From contig JARVKI010000096.1 in the NCBI GenBank assembly GCA_036674765.1, positions 94,886 through 158,885 of the forward strand: a DNA stretch of 64,000 nucleotides, given 5' to 3'. The position numbers were made by a program, and so were the translations under genes. Under the pieces are notes generated by a model. The model had not been told where the DNA came from. It was given only the letters and a program-made list of their open reading frames with translations, and did not search any database. Shown one piece after another: positions 47,674 to 57,559 of this stretch (positions are counted from its first letter, which is position 1; every line of letters begins with the position of its first letter). This stretch comes from Seiridium cupressi. Its lineage: Eukaryota > Ascomycota > Sordariomycetes > Amphisphaeriales > Sporocadaceae.

Positions 47674-49356
47674 ATGGCGTCGGCCGTGTCGCGCAAAGAC
47701 CGAGTGTGGTCTCGGCGAGAAATCGAGGGTTTGATAGCGGATGGGCGAAAGATAATCATCCTACGCGATCAGGTGATTAAAGCCGACGCGTGGATACCAT
47801 ACCACCCAGGCGGCGATAAGTCAATATTGCACCTGGTCGGCCGGGATGGGACGGATGAGATAACAGCATTGCACTCGGAGGAGGCACAGGCACATATGCA
47901 GAAGTATGTGATCGGAAGAGTACACGGTAGATGGGACAACTTCTTGCCTCCGATACAAGGTGGAACGTTCCGAGCGTCGGTATCGAACAACGACGAGGAC
48001 GATGTGGCTTCGGCCGAAGACGATGTCAGCTCATCTGGAAGATCGACATCACCATCATCAGTTTTCGACACTGATGAGGTAGACAACGGCGCTCGCCTCA
48101 GGCGTACAGAAAATGAATCGCCTGTTTCTCGCGCGTCATCCGTACTCCCGTCAAAGCCGGAGCAGGAGCAGTTCAGATCTGCCGAAGCCTCAACCGCGCA
48201 TGCAACATCCTCAGATCCTTCGAATTATCCCAGTCTTAACAAATGGTCGCAAGACAAGGTCGCCTTAAAGTACCGCGAGCTAGATGAGAGATTGCGATCC
48301 GACGGACTCTATCAGTGCCCATACAGTTCCTACGCTATCGAATTTGCCCGATATTCAGTCCTTTTCGCTCTCTTCTTGACGTTCCTCCACTATTCCTATT
48401 TTGCTCTCTCTGGCCTCTTCCTCGGGTCTCTTTGGCACCTACTTTCGTTCACCGTCCACGACGCCGGTCACATGAGCATAACCCATGGATTTCACACAGA
48501 TAGCTGCATCGGGATCTTCATTGCGGACTTTGTTGGCGGTCTTTCAATCGGTTGGTGGAAGAGGAACCACAACGTGCATCACATAGTGACCAACTCGCCC
48601 GAGCACGATCCGGACATCCAGCACATGCCATTCTTCGCTATCTCGTCTCGGTTCTTCACTTCGCTCCGTTCGAGCTACTACGACCGTGACATGACTTTCG
48701 ACGCTGCGGCACAATTTTTTGTCAAGTACCAGAATTACCTTTACTATCCTATACTGTTGTTCGGTCGCTTCAATCTGTATGTTCTAGCATGGACGTACCT
48801 CCTCGATCCGGCACAAGCACCCCGCAAGGGCTCCGCATGGTGGCATCGCTACCTCGAGATGGCTGGCCAGGTGTTCTTCTGGTACTGGTATGGCTACCGG
48901 ACACTCTATCTCTCGATCCCGACTTGGTCGTCACGGATCGCATTCCTGCTGATCTCACACATGGTCACCGCCCCATTGCACGTACAGCTCACGCTCAGCC
49001 ACTTCGCCATGTCGACTGTCGACCTGGGCATCCACGAGTCGTTTGCTCAGAAGATGGTGCGGACAACCATGGATGTCGATTGTCCGCCTTGGTTGGACTT
49101 TGTGCATGGTGGACTCCATTACCAGGTCGCCCACCACTTGTTTCCTCGACTCCCCAGACATAACTTGCGCCGGGCGCAGAAGTACGTAGAGGAGTTCTGC
49201 AATGATGTTGGGATCCCCTACATTCTATTCACTTTTACACGGGGGAATAAAGAGGTCCTTAGTAGATTGGGCGAGGTTGCCGGACAATTAAGGGTGTTGG
49301 AAGAATGTAGAAACGTTGCTGCCAAGCATTTGATTGAGAGACGGCAGGGGCATTAA
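47674..49356 (+). CDS. Cytochrome b5-fused delta-8 sphingolipid desaturase
   Basis: An intronless frame of 560 residues from the ATG at 47674. The N-terminal cytochrome b5 domain carries HPGGDKS (about residue 44) and a second haem His in ALHSEEA (about 68). A Ser/Asp-rich linker of about 90 residues follows. The membrane desaturase domain then has three histidine boxes: HDAGH (about 262), HNVHH (about 299), and QVAHH (about 483), where Gln replaces the first His as in front-end desaturases. Several hydrophobic spans surround them. Family knowledge: this fusion in fungi inserts the delta-8 double bond in the sphingoid base of ceramides on the route to glucosylceramide, at the ER membrane. Delta-5/6-type front-end desaturases share the plan, but fungal members of this length are usually the sphingolipid enzyme. 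Confidence 0.9.
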   Translation: MASAVSRKDRVWSRREIEGLIADGRKIIILRDQVIKADAWIPYHPGGDKSILHLVGRDGTDEITALHSEEAQAHMQKYVIGRVHGRWDNFLPPIQGGTFRASVSNNDEDDVASAEDDVSSSGRSTSPSSVFDTDEVDNGARLRRTENESPVSRASSVLPSKPEQEQFRSAEASTAHATSSDPSNYPSLNKWSQDKVALKYRELDERLRSDGLYQCPYSSYAIEFARYSVLFALFLTFLHYSYFALSGLFLGSLWHLLSFTVHDAGHMSITHGFHTDSCIGIFIADFVGGLSIGWWKRNHNVHHIVTNSPEHDPDIQHMPFFAISSRFFTSLRSSYYDRDMTFDAAAQFFVKYQNYLYYPILLFGRFNLYVLAWTYLLDPAQAPRKGSAWWHRYLEMAGQVFFWYWYGYRTLYLSIPTWSSRIAFLLISHMVTAPLHVQLTLSHFAMSTVDLGIHESFAQKMVRTTMDVDCPPWLDFVHGGLHYQVAHHLFPRLPRHNLRRAQKYVEEFCNDVGIPYILFTFTRGNKEVLSRLGEVAGQLRVLEECRNVAAKHLIERRQGH

Positions 49357-50781
49357 ACGCATGGTGGCACTTGGCCTGAAAGCTAGACGGTCACTTTCAA
49401 ATTATACATAGCTTAACTTGCCGCTGTCCTCGGCCACACCATGCTCCGGTACCGAGCAAATTCACTGTATCTATATGCCCCGAACGACGTAGACTGAGAC
49501 CTCATCCGGCCCCAGTTCCTGAATCGATTGGCAACTTAGCTTGCGCCTATCGTAAGTATGGCCACAGCCTGCGTGATAGCACAATGTATTGCTCCCTAAA
49601 ATATACATGCGTCGGCTATCGCTATGATGTGAGCATTAAACATGATGGACGGGGAGAGCTTTACGCCACTATTCTTGATTCCGAAGCCTTGAATATAAGT
49701 ATAAACTCTTTGACGGTATTTAAAAAGTTCCTGGAGGCAATTCGGCGTGCTCTGCAGTCCAAATCTCTCGGGAGCTACTAGCACCCCGTGAGAGATCATC
49801 AATATGTGTGCGCGAGCCTTGTCCTACAGAGCTGTAGATTTCGTGGGTCTTGACAACAAGACCGATGGTAACTACAGTAACCATATCAGTGATTCGAGAG
49901 TTGACTACAGCCGTCGCCCGCCCAGGTCCTCCCCGATGCCAAACAATGCTACCCTGGGTGTCAATGTGTTACCTGCCAAGGCCACACACTTACACCCGCA
50001 GGCAATGAGCCCTATGGCACTGAGCGAGCCCGACTTCGAAATGTACGGGGCAGACCATACATAAAAATGATTACCTACGCAACTGTCACAAATTTCTATG
50101 GTGCCACGGTAGTTGTCGTTCCGCCTCTACTTCTGGGACTGTTCTGGTCTGAATCGGATTGTGATCGTAAGCCTGTGTTTAAATCTAGCGACCAATCTCT
50201 TTGCACAGTTCAGACGTCATTTGTTGTATAAGAACGGCGTAAGCTCGGTCTAAATAAAACTCATCGTTCCCACGTCTATTACAGTCATACCGAAGTGTCA
50301 GAGTCGATCCGGTATCGGATCGCAATCGTGTATATTAGGGTTGCCTCCCCCCTTATTCGATAGAAGGCAGAGGTCAGCGTGCCAATACTCAGCCCCTAGC
50401 ACTCCCTGCGACAACCTTATCTGACACGAAGTCACAAACAAGATACCTCCAAATGAACTCGACTGTAAGCCGGGATATTGGATCCAGGGCGGACAGTTTG
50501 TCTAGCTATGCATTAGTCCAAACGCACAAGAGACTCTCCCCTAGGGCTAAAATGGAACTGCTCACCTGACTCTACAAAGTTGCTAATGTCAAGCGATTGA
50601 TCAATTTGGGGTGCTCGGTTTGGGTTTATGTGTAATGGGAACACTCCTTTACTCGAAGGTGGATCTGTAAGCGCTTCGAATTCCGCTAAGAGCGTAGTCA
50701 AATCCGTAGCCTTCGCAACATCTTTGCAGTCCCAACTTCCTGCAGTTAACTGATATGGTGTTGAACTTGTGTAATCAACTT
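49357..50781. other. Intergenic, possibly holding a last HET-gene exon
   Basis: About 1.4 kb. A minus-strand open frame at 50513-50785 could be spliced to the HET gene if an intron runs from about 50838 (donor GTAGCT) to an acceptor CTGCAG near 50742; the phase fits but the donor is poor. Otherwise nothing is seen. Confidence 0.4.
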
Positions 50782-52386
50782 TCACGGCACCATGAGTTTC
50801 ATTGAGTCTTGAGCATTGAGCATGGTAAGATAGCTACTTAGAAATGACAGGGATATGCTGCAGAAATCTGGAATTAGGTGACTGGGTGCTGTTCCATCTT
50901 CATATAACGGAAATCGCAAATTTTTGAAGGCATAAACTTCATTCGACAATGGTTCAACCTCAATGGCCAAGATTCGAGTGAAATGTCGTCGTATGGGTTT
51001 ATTGGAAGATTCATGGGATATGAAAGCATGAAGTGGGCTGCCGTTCCAGAAGCAGACGTAGTGGCCATAGAAGCATCCGGTATGGTGAAGAAGTTCATGA
51101 TTGTGTCCATTATGTAGACCCAAAGCTTGAGACTTGAGGCCCCCATCGAAAATGACGCAGTTAAACACAAGATTGCCTGAAGCAGCATCGTTCATCGATG
51201 GTATCTCGATTGGTGCTTCAACAATATGATGGTCAAATGTCTCTCTTTCCAAGCCACGCGGGCCTGTCTGTGTCATGGCTAAGTTCGGTTGTCGAGCGGG
51301 TCGGCTTCCACCAGTCAGAGACCATTTCAAGCCCGTTGCGCCCCAGTCGGGTATCCATGATCGCACAAAATTCGAGGACTGTACCGTATTGATTGCTCTA
51401 GCTAGGACGGCCGACCACCCACATACAGAAGCTGCAAGAATGGCAACTTGTGCGTAAAGCTGCTCTGCCGTCAACCGGTAATCCACAACAATACCACTGG
51501 TAGGGGCATAGACCAGAATCCCTAGAAGAGCATATATACGGTCGTGGGAATCGGTCGCCTGGCAACCGAGTGCAAGGTCGAGAAGGCGAAGCAACTGATT
51601 TGGCTCCGAATACAGACAGCGGTCGAATCGCATCACTGGCGGCAGCCTCAAACGCGCGCCCTTGCACATTTCCACGCACCTGTCCCACAGTAGTACCTGA
51701 CTATCCCAGACCACCAAGGCTCTCCTGGCCAAGGCGACTTCCTGCAAAATCCAGAGCCTTGTGAAATACCGCCTCTTGACCAATTGTGATAGCTCTTGGC
51801 CAGTAGGCAATGGATGGTATTCTGGGGCGTTCAAATCCCAAATGATTGGTTGGTATCTGTCGTTCAGCCGATCAGACTCTCCGACATAAACGAAGACTTG
51901 CAATGCTCTTTGGAAGATTTGAGACATGAGCTGTACTTGATGTCCTCGCTCGTCGTCATTTGACTGATCAATACAAATGGCGTCGACCCAAACGCGACGG
52001 GTATTGTACCGATAACGAGCTCTCCGAAGCGCTGCTTCACAGTTTGTGGTGACCGAAAAGGCAAGATCGTTCACGGTTATGGTCCTGCACTTATCGGCAT
52101 TTACATCCTCGTCGGCCCATGTGTAGGAGATGGCCTCGTATTCCGGATCATTCGATGTATCTTCATTAAACAATTCGCAATCAATAGCATCCTTGAAGTG
52201 GCCGGGTCTGAGACGCAGTATTCTGATATCAAAGCGCTGTCGAATTGGTGTGTAGATTGTGGGCTTTGCGATAGTTGATGCCGAAGATGGGGCGTCTTCA
52301 AATGAGCCACATCTTAAGCAGCTTCTTAGTCCGCCCAAGTCGGTCAAATCGGGCTTCTTGCACGTCGGGTCATGCCAATCCATCAT
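50782..52386 (-). CDS. HET-domain protein (heterokaryon incompatibility family)
   Basis: One frame of 534 residues from the ATG at 52386. The HET domain occupies about residues 85-225. Its blocks are in the usual order: YEAISYTWAD, then INVNDL-like TVNDLAFSVTTNCEAALRR, the strongly conserved RRVWVDAICIDQSNDDERGHQV, QIFQRALQVFVYVGES, and RRYFTRLWILQEVALAR. Family knowledge: HET domains trigger cell death after recognition of non-self during hyphal fusion, but most HET genes are of unknown role and many are polymorphic. The C-terminal half is not recognised. The 3' end is uncertain because an alternative spliced C-terminus is possible. Confidence 0.88.
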   Translation of the reverse strand: MMDWHDPTCKKPDLTDLGGLRSCLRCGSFEDAPSSASTIAKPTIYTPIRQRFDIRILRLRPGHFKDAIDCELFNEDTSNDPEYEAISYTWADEDVNADKCRTITVNDLAFSVTTNCEAALRRARYRYNTRRVWVDAICIDQSNDDERGHQVQLMSQIFQRALQVFVYVGESDRLNDRYQPIIWDLNAPEYHPLPTGQELSQLVKRRYFTRLWILQEVALARRALVVWDSQVLLWDRCVEMCKGARLRLPPVMRFDRCLYSEPNQLLRLLDLALGCQATDSHDRIYALLGILVYAPTSGIVVDYRLTAEQLYAQVAILAASVCGWSAVLARAINTVQSSNFVRSWIPDWGATGLKWSLTGGSRPARQPNLAMTQTGPRGLERETFDHHIVEAPIEIPSMNDAASGNLVFNCVIFDGGLKSQALGLHNGHNHELLHHTGCFYGHYVCFWNGSPLHAFISHESSNKPIRRHFTRILAIEVEPLSNEVYAFKNLRFPLYEDGTAPSHLIPDFCSISLSFLSSYLTMLNAQDSMKLMVP

Positions 52387-53198
52387 GCGGTATTTGGATC
52401 CCGACACAATGTGAATTGGTGAGGCATCCGATTTCGAAAGAGGGGTAACTCACACAGCATTTAAGTAGTCTGTGTATACACCTGGAAGACTGCACGTGAC
52501 ATGCAAGCATGGCTTGTAGTAAGGCGGCAAGGCGCATTCTTGTGGGAGCTGGCACTGCGGGGATGATTGCGGACATGTTGTAGCAATGAGAGTTCCTCAA
52601 CAACAAAAGCTGGGGAGAGTCTAGAACTCTGCAAGCGAGAGCACTTATTCTTCGACAAAATTGACCTGGGAATCTAGCATTTCACGTGTTACCTCGTGGG
52701 TTAACTTGCATATCCCGCACACGGAAGATGCTTATGGTGTAAAAGCATATGTATGTAGAGGAACAGAGATGGTGGGGACGCATTCTATGACCACATCGGT
52801 CACAACGCACAACGACCTTTAACGGCAATCAACATAATGTTAAACATAGTAATACTAGAAGCCAATTAGATAAATATATGCCGACGACTCAGTTGGGGTA
52901 GAACAGGATAAAATGACCGGGGAAGTAACGGTATTATCAATGCCACCACTTGTCCTCTCACCTTGAGCCACATACAACCATCCTCTCTGTCCAATTATCT
53001 CCGAGAAAGCCGTGAAAGAATGGATGAGGGTTTTGATACGACCCGTTGGCATATTTCCGCTGAACAAGAACGCATGCTCGGGCACTATGACACTGTTGAC
53101 ACTATACACCTCCCGAGCCCGCACACCGTACCATTTCGGCCTCTTTATTACGTGCTGAGAGAGGAATTAATTAAGCCATTTGAAAGTCCGTGTCATAA
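52387..53198. other. Intergenic, no gene seen
   Basis: About 0.8 kb between two minus-strand genes; no feature is recognised. Confidence 0.5.
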
Positions 53199-54600
53199 TT
53201 AGAGATCTTTGAGCTCCGTCTTGGGCCACACGCCCAGGTGCGACGGATCTGGCAACTCGCGATTCCACGCCCATCTGTCCCCCAAGTCCGGGGCCAACGT
53301 CCCATCCAGCATCTCTAGCACGTATTTTCCAAGAATTGGAAAGAACTTATACCCGTGGAAGGAACCGCAAGTGGCAACGTACAGCTGGCTAGCGGCCGAA
53401 TGTCTTGAGATGATGAAGTCTTCGCTGGGTGTTACAGCTTCCCTACGTTTTCGAAGTCAGCGCCCATATATAAATCGTCTTTCCATGCCTTCTTACCAGC
53501 AGATGCGATATTGTTCCAATTCCCACGCTTTACCCTTGGTGCCGAACGTTACTTCGTTGGCAAAGTTTACGTCATCCTTGAGAGAATCGGGGACGTTCCA
53601 CTCGGCGTAGTCTGGAGCATCTGGCGGGGCGGAAATGAACTTGTCTTTCGCAACTTCTTGCGTGTTCTTGAAAATCCGTTGGCCCCACCATTTCATTTGC
53701 GATTCTTTGTTCGGAGGCAGTGTACCGTTGCTCCCACCTTCGACCGGTCAGGCTCTCTTTAAAGTAGGATGAGTGGGCTCGAAGTTTCTTACCTCGGTGT
53801 GGGGGATTTGCCTGAATGCACACTGGCATTTGAGAGAAAGTTGCCAAGTCATCGTCGTTAAGCTCTGTCAGGCCTGTAGTAACCCCAGCGGATATGATGC
53901 GGTCTCCAGCTCGAAGTTCCTTGACACCTCTTGCCTCTGCGCTCCTCTCAAGCAATTTGGGCGTGAATGAACCTGTAGAGAGGATCGTGTGAGAAGCTCC
54001 AAGCCTCGCTCCGTCCGTAGTAACCACGCCGTGGCAAGTCCCATACTCGTCAATGTCCAGCGACTCTACCTCAGCGACGACGTATTTGACCCCGAGCTCC
54101 ACTGAAGTCTCTATGACCTTTCTCAGAGCGTCCCTGGCATCAGCCCAGCCACTGGTGTTGTTGATGAGCACTTCTTTCACATTGGTGTAGTCAGCCTCAG
54201 CGAAGATACCGCCATGCAGCTTCTTTGCTTCCTCCACTGGCAAGCTGTACAGATCCGCCTTGCGACCAAGCTTGGCATAATTGTCTATTACCTTTTGCGC
54301 GAGCGTGGTTTGGCTAATCCAGTAGATGCCGCTCTCGTGAAAGAACGGCTTCCAAAGCGGGTCCGTCCTCCAGATATCTTGGGCTTCGAGCGCTAGTTCG
54401 CAGTACTTGATATCGGCGTAGTCGGCTCTGATCACTTTGTTCCAGTCCCAGGATGCGGCGACGCGGCTGGTGGCGTCAAAGGCGTCGCGGTCCACCAGCG
54501 TTACGGAGGCGTCCGGATACTGTCGGATCAGATGGTAGGCGGTTGAGGCGCCGAAAACGCCGGCTCCGATTATAAGGTACGACGGTGCCTGGGAACCCAT
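53199..54600 (-). CDS. FAD-dependent amine oxidase, saccharopine/fructosyl amino-acid oxidase-like
   Basis: Three exons (54600-53793, 53737-53497, 53442-53199) with introns of 55 and 54 nt (branches CCTGACC and GCTGAC) give 430 residues. The N-terminus is a Rossmann FAD site (YLIIGAGVFGASTAYHL). It is followed by the DAO-family features ATSRVAASWDWNKVIRADYAD, GWADARDALRKV and AGDRIISAGVTTG. The C-terminal part has WELEQYRICWEAVTPSEDFI and the flavin-binding VATCGSFHGYKFFPILGKYV. This matches the fungal group that includes fructosyl-amine and saccharopine/pipecolate oxidases, which oxidise secondary amines of amino acids with H2O2 release. No C-terminal SKL is present (the end is KDL). The substrate cannot be chosen from sequence. 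Confidence 0.85.
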
Positions 54601-55289
54601 TTTCTGCAAGCTACAGTAAGCAGGAACTCTTTCTAGTCGAGGGTGATCGAATGACTTCTGAATAGTTGGAATTAAATGTGATTAAGCTACCTTTGGATTT
54701 GGCAAGCAGTTTGATATTTATGGCATTTGAAGCGGAGATGATGGCACGAAGCACGTAGTGACCTGTCATATCCGTCGGCTCCAGATAGGCACCGCAGCTC
54801 CTGCGCGGGGTGCTTTCGGGACCCTCCCACCCAACACACGATACTAACTAACTACCAGGCAATTGACCTCGAATCTGCCAGTTCTCTGGCAGGACAATTC
54901 GCTTACTCTGCTGTCATGCTTGAACTGAACGGTTTACAGGTTGATTCCCCTTATTCGCATTCATGCGTATTGGACTGGGAAAAGTCAATCAACGCATGTC
55001 TGTTTCCGCCTCGGTGAAATTGCGTGATAGATGGCGATGTGGCGATAGTGCTGTACACTAGCAATGCTTGCTGGCAAAGAGGAGACTACTAGATCAGAAT
55101 GCCATGCCCAGCCCTAAAACAATGAATCGATAACATTTCTGAACCATACTCTGTCGCAGCTTTCCAAAATCAAAGCCAGAAGCAAGCGCAAGAACCGTAT
55201 GATGGTCTTAGCCGACGCTAAGCAAAAATTTGGATACCTGCTGATTGGCTGTGAACCGGGACCGCCCGGATCCATGACCAAGAGACCAT
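54601..55289. other. Intergenic, no gene seen
   Basis: About 0.7 kb: promoter of the FAD oxidase and 5' flank of the tRNA gene. Confidence 0.5.
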
Positions 55290-55387
55290 GCTATGATGGC
55301 CGAGTGGTCTAAGGCGGCAGACTTAAGTTACACACACTTAGTACTCTGTTGACGCAAGTCGCGCAGGTTCGAACCCTGCTCATAGCA
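55290..55387 (+). tRNA. tRNA-Leu (anticodon UAA) with a 16-nt intron
   Basis: The acceptor stem pairs GCTATGA with TCATAGC, followed by a discriminator A. The D-arm TGGCCGAGTGGTCTAAGGC is typical of class II tRNA. The anticodon stem GCAGA/TCTGT encloses CTTAAG...C with anticodon TAA at 55324-55326. A 16-nt intron (55328-55343) lies after position 37, the canonical place. A long variable arm (TGACGCAAGTCGC, GAC/GTC stem) and the T-arm GCAGGTTCGAACCCTGC complete the fold. CCA is not encoded. Confidence 0.95.
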
Positions 55388-55396
55388 TCACAAATC

Positions 55397-55408
55397 TTTT
55401 TATTTTTT
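55397..55408 (+). terminator. RNA polymerase III T-run terminator
   Basis: Runs of five and six T separated by one A, starting 10 bases after the tRNA 3' end, as expected for Pol III termination. GTTTTT units continue the T-rich stretch. Confidence 0.8.
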
Positions 55409-55974
55409 GTTTTTGTTTTTGTTTTGTATGTTTATATTCGCGGTTGTGCTGCAAGGAGTTAGAGCGTGTGGTTTGGTTGTCTATCCTAACTGAAAATTCG
55501 CATGTTTGAACTTTAATTTTTGCCCCCCTTTCAATTTTGCCTTGCGCTTTGGCAGTCGCCTAAACCTCTCAGTGGGCTGGCTGCTTTTCATGCTGCGCGA
55601 GTGGTACTCCAACCAGTATCAACCGCGATCTCGCATGACCAAGTCCATTTTACTATCGTAGGGCATACGTCTAGGAGGTCAGATCACAACCCATCAGGAG
55701 CACTGGCCTGCTTATTTGAACGGAATCGATGTTTTGTCGTTGGCAAACTCATCTGTCGCAGGTGCCTGGTCAGGGCGTTTGCAAGGGCCCACTTTAAACG
55801 GGCTGTACAGAGTTCGCGCCTTTGCCCTGATAATGTGGCTACGGTAGCAGTCCATTTCTTCTCTCATTTGCCTCAATATTGCAAGTTTCTTCTGATCCAT
55901 TAATTACGAACAACAAGCAGATGAGTTTTACTCACAGAATGTAAGAGTATTTACATTAATCAGGCCAACCCACC
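55409..55974. other. Intergenic with a doubtful 62-codon frame
   Basis: A minus-strand frame at 55712-55900 starts with a true ATG (MDQKKLAILRQMREEMDCYR) and has protein-like composition. It has no family match and lies divergent to the TLDc-like gene 75 bases away. Not called as a gene. Confidence 0.3.
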
Positions 55975-57559
55975 ATGACACTAAGAACCTCATATCTCCG
56001 ACGACTACTACTTTTACCCGGCAGCTTGGCCGACGACGAAAAGATCGACAAGTGGAACTCAGAAGGAAAGCTTGAGGTTCCTAATATTTTAGACCGCATC
56101 CGAGCAGAGTCTGCCATTCGGCCTGCCTCCAGCAAAATCCCTCCAGGGGCAAACGATCTCGACGAAGCCGCTTTTATCGCCTTACTTCACACCCAGGGAA
56201 ACCTTCCAAAATCTTGCTCATTTTTTGGTCATCTCATTTACAATATTGTTGCCTATTTGAGCGTCGCGCCATTCTACCCCCAATCAGGCGAGGAATCCCC
56301 TCCAAACCTCACGCTCACTGAAATATATCGCGGATCGGCCTGGGTTCTTCCAGAGGTTTACCACAGCCTCGTGCCAGAGAACAATTTTTCCCGCCTACGC
56401 ACCGCGGCCGACCATCGCAGACTCCTCTTCCAGAGTCTAGCTACGACAACATACGATGGACCCTATGATCCGGTCAAAGCACGTCAACGGGCCACTCGCA
56501 ATGCTTATTTTATGACGAATCCCGCCTATGATCGGTTAGAGTGGCTGTCCGTCAACTCCGACAACGATGGCGATGATATGTACCACGATGTCCTTGATAT
56601 ATTACATGCTACTCAACCACGGGTAAACTTTATTGTGGAAGTCAAACGAGATAAGTTCCGAAATTGTGCGAAGGATTTTACTAGAGGGAAGCCTGACTTT
56701 CATAGCTTAGCCATTCCCCTGAATCTGTTCAAGGAGTTTGTCGCATTCTCCCTGGCCCTTCAGTCCGAGTCTAGATCGCCAGAGCAACCAGTACGAGCTC
56801 AGTACGAAGGAGCCGCCAAAGATGTAGTTGCCTCATTCTGTGAGGATGGAAAATCGAACATTATCACTTGGCCCAGATTCGACGATATGCTCAGACAAAT
56901 GCCCTCCCTTTTCGACCCTCTTCACAGATTGTTATGTTTGACACTTCTGGAAAATATGCCATTTGACCTCTCTGGCTCGTGGCTAGCCCCAACTCCCCCT
57001 CGAGACAGCTTCATGACTCTTCCGCGTCTAAGCCAGCTCGCCACAATGCTGGATCAAGACGTGAATTTCCAGCACTTCGAAAGGGCTCACCAGTGGCACA
57101 CAGGCATCCGTCCCACGGCCAAGGCCCTCGTCGCTGCGACCAAGACAATGCCAGGTCTGAGCCTTCTGATTATGTGCGGAGCGTCCAAGACGGGGGAAGT
57201 TCGTCTTTGGCATATTCAACCCAGATATTTGTGACATCGAGGAGAATAACACTGAAGATGCGGACGACGGCGAAGATGAAGACGAAGATGATCGTAGAGT
57301 GGTCGTGCGTGAGTTGGACGACGTTCATGATTGTGTTGAACTCCGTTCTGATATCGATTACGTCGCCCGTCCGCTCATCTTCGTCCTCAGCCCGGCTCAG
57401 CATACGGTTCGCCTGAAAGACGAGCATCGCATCGTTGGAGACCGCCTTCATTTCGATGATGCCCTGTCGATCGCAAATGATGGAACCGCGGAGCTAAAGG
57501 TGGGCGTTGGAACAGTAATTACCAAAATCAAAGCTATAGAAATTTGGGGCCATTTCTAG
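55975..57559 (+). pseudogene. TLDc-domain protein gene with a +1 frameshift
   Basis: An open frame of 419 codons runs from the ATG at 55975 to 57234. Its C-terminal section (SNIITWPRFDDML, RPTAKALVAATKTMPGLSLL, IMCGASKTG) reads like the start of a TLDc domain. Right after a GGGGG run (57192-57196) the match continues in another frame as KFVFGIFNPDICDIEE. It then passes through an acidic stretch, PLIFVLSPAQHTVRL, and ends AIEIWGHF at 57559, as TLDc domains do. Removing one G would join the two parts. The break may be a real mutation or a homopolymer sequencing error. TLDc proteins are linked to oxidative-stress protection and V-ATPase regulation; about 525 residues intact would be a normal size. 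Confidence 0.65.
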
